The notes under the pieces: generated by a model
Told to the model about the DNA's origin: nothing
Database searches by the model: none
The model's input: only the letters and a program-made list of their open reading frames with translations
Assembly: GCA_029204225.1 (NCBI GenBank)
Contig: CM055093.1
Coordinates: 29,587,777 to 29,651,776 of the forward strand
Direction: 5' to 3'
Origin: Diphasiastrum complanatum
Taxonomy: Eukaryota; Streptophyta; Lycopodiopsida; Lycopodiales; Lycopodiaceae
DNA: 64,000 bases
Shown here: positions 62,566 to 64,000 of the stretch, one piece after another
Position numbering within the stretch: the stretch's first letter is position 1
Layout: every line of letters starts with the position of its first letter
Position numbers and translations under genes: made by a program

Positions 62566-62800
62566 ACCAGGCCACAGGCAGGGCTTTCTGGCCGCCGGCA
62601 GGCCTAGAACAAGTCACAGACAGGGCTTTCTGGCTGTAGGCAGGCCTAGAACAGGTCCAGCGAGGGTTTTCTGGCCGCAGGCAGGTGGTACAGGGCTGCA
62701 GCAGGGCTTCCTGGCCGTAGCCAGGCCTAGAACAGGTCCAGCGAGGGTCTATGGGCCGTTGACAGGTGGTACAAGGCCGCAGGCAGGGCAAACAGAGGCC
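62566..62800. repeat. Minisatellite, about six 40-42-bp units
   Basis: The GGG(C/T)TTTCTGGCCG-type start recurs at 62581, 62623, 62664, 62704, 62745 and (weak) 62785. Units are rich in GCAGGC and alternate GGCCTAGAACAGGTC with CAGGTGGTACA. Confidence 0.85.
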
Positions 62801-64000
62801 ATAGATATTGTAAGTAGTGAGCCGTAGGCGCAGGGAGGCTGTAGGCAAGCACACAGACATTTACCAGGCTGTGGGCAACGAACTAGGGTTGCAATCAATT
62901 ATTACGGATCATAGAGGATGCAATTGCAAGGCCAATGATGGAGCACCAGGTCCATCGAGTTGTAGGCAGCACCAATACACTCCAAATCCTCTTAGGAATG
63001 CAGTGTAGGAATCATACTTGTCGTAGGATCAACCTTCTTGTGAGAGCATGATCAACCTTCTTGTGAGAGCATGGTTAATGTGAGAGCATGGTTGTTGCAG
63101 CAAAGAGACTCGGACTATTTGCTCAGTTGATCACTACTAAATGAAATTCTGAATAACATCAACTATACTTGCAATTAACCAGTCATGCAATTACTCCCAA
63201 CCAATTGGAACAAAAATTAACTCTCAAATATTACTTCACGAACAAGTAATTGCAACCCGAAACTCTCCTACTAGCATTCAACCAACCAAACCCTAACGAC
63301 AAAGTTTGGGCAATTTAGGGGCAATTAACGAAATGTGTGGGCCAAGTGGTTACCCAACAGGCCAAACCCAGACAATGATAGGATGTGTTGAGACTGAATC
63401 TATATTTTTCGGTCCTGTTTTTATCCGAAACTTATCTTTCTCGATTTTTTTCTTCTGTGGTTGACTTTTTCGGCATTCATGACTAGGGATCCCACGACAA
63501 CACGGTTTCCCTGAAAAATACATTGAGTGATTATATAATAGTAAAAATGGACTCAGTTCATGGTGAGATTTTAGCACGGTCATACCGGCTATTTTTTACA
63601 ACTGGCCATTTTTTTCAAAAGCCGTAAAATATTTACCTGCCATTTCTAAGTCCGCAAAATTTGCTCTAGCCTCATTTAGGGCGGCTGGGACCCAATTCTA
63701 TGTGGACCGACACTCTTGGCTTGGTCTTACAAAACTTGACCTCAAAATACTTTTGACGGTTTTTTTGAAAAGTCAATTTCTTACTTTTCAACTGTGTCTA
63801 GCCACTTTAGGGGTGGGCTGGGACCCAAACTTAAGGCAAATTTGTGCCGATTTTTCTCTAATAATCGGGCTTCACATGCCAGTTTTTTTCAATTATTGCG
63901 AACTTAAACTTACAATATTAGGCCAATTTCCCGTGTGGAAATATCGGCTAACAAAGAGCAATTGAGCAAGACGTCTTCAAACATGTCTTAAAATATAGTC
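62801..64000. other. No recognisable gene; small duplications
   Basis: A TGTGAGAGCATG phrase repeats three times at about 63041-63090. A GGGCTGGGACCCAA-like phrase occurs at about 63681-63695 and again at 63817-63831 in partly similar context. The right window edge may lie in another repeat. Confidence 0.45.

Noticed and set aside
62561-62827. 88-codon frame over the minisatellite
   Set aside because: The repeat period (40-42 bp) is not a multiple of three throughout, so it does not encode a regular repeat protein.

Overview
The window looks like repeat-dominated nuclear DNA from a land plant. Evidence: a complete intron-containing class III (secretory) peroxidase gene, an apparent first exon of a plant THO6/DWA1-like WD40 gene, many Ty1/Copia and Ty3/Gypsy LTR retroelement remnants with plant-type primer-binding sites, a Helitron-like fragment, and many long (GA/CT)n microsatellites, several inside LTRs. 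The low gene density and layered decayed retroelements suit a large-genome plant (fern, lycophyte or gymnosperm are plausible). The sequence alone does not fix the lineage. I saw no rRNA, convincing tRNA, CRISPR or organellar block.

Layout. 1-4.3 kb: a Copia RT/RNase H relic, a THO6-like first exon on the minus strand, and a possible tRNA-derived SINE. 4.3-16.0 kb: a nest of at least three Copia families (LTR family 1 at 4297 and, inverted, at 7578-8074; family 2 at 8160-8384; family 3 at 11758-12267), with gag-protease or integrase/RNase H remnants. A Gypsy-type solo LTR carrying a 198-bp (TC)n tract is inserted into one integrase. 16.1-17.1 kb: Helitron-like replicase fragment (minus). 18.1-19.2 kb: exons of an unrecognised coiled-coil protein. 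20.7-21.1 kb: another Copia relic. 22.4-27.7 kb: two long, decayed, unrecognised reading frames arranged tail to tail and meeting at an 8-bp-arm palindrome. This is the most unusual part of the window. 28.7-31.5 kb: Gypsy integrase (minus), a 72-79-bp minisatellite, and Gypsy RNase H/integrase (plus). 32.1-34.4 kb: Copia gag fragments, LTRs and a Gypsy-type PBS.

36.0-37.8 kb holds the only clearly intact protein-coding gene: a four-exon, 336-residue class III peroxidase with a candidate TATA box, overlapping uORF and poly(A) signal. 38-49 kb is gene-poor, with a compound CA/CT/AT microsatellite, a ~760-bp foldback built of four copies of one arm, and a G-rich/C-poor tract. 49.3-53.8 kb returns to nested LTRs and a Gypsy RT/RNase H on the minus strand. 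55.67-55.83 kb is an array of G/C-run hairpins. 55,904-62,001 is a nearly full-length, fairly young Copia element with two ~737-bp LTRs, a frameshifted gag-pol and an in-frame deletion before RNase H. 62-64 kb holds a 24-bp perfect palindrome and a 40-42-bp minisatellite.

Functionally, the peroxidase (and perhaps the THO6-like gene, if its other exons lie outside) are host genes. Nearly everything else is mobile-element DNA at different stages of decay. A CACACGTGTG palindrome recurs in several otherwise different LTRs and may be a shared cis element.
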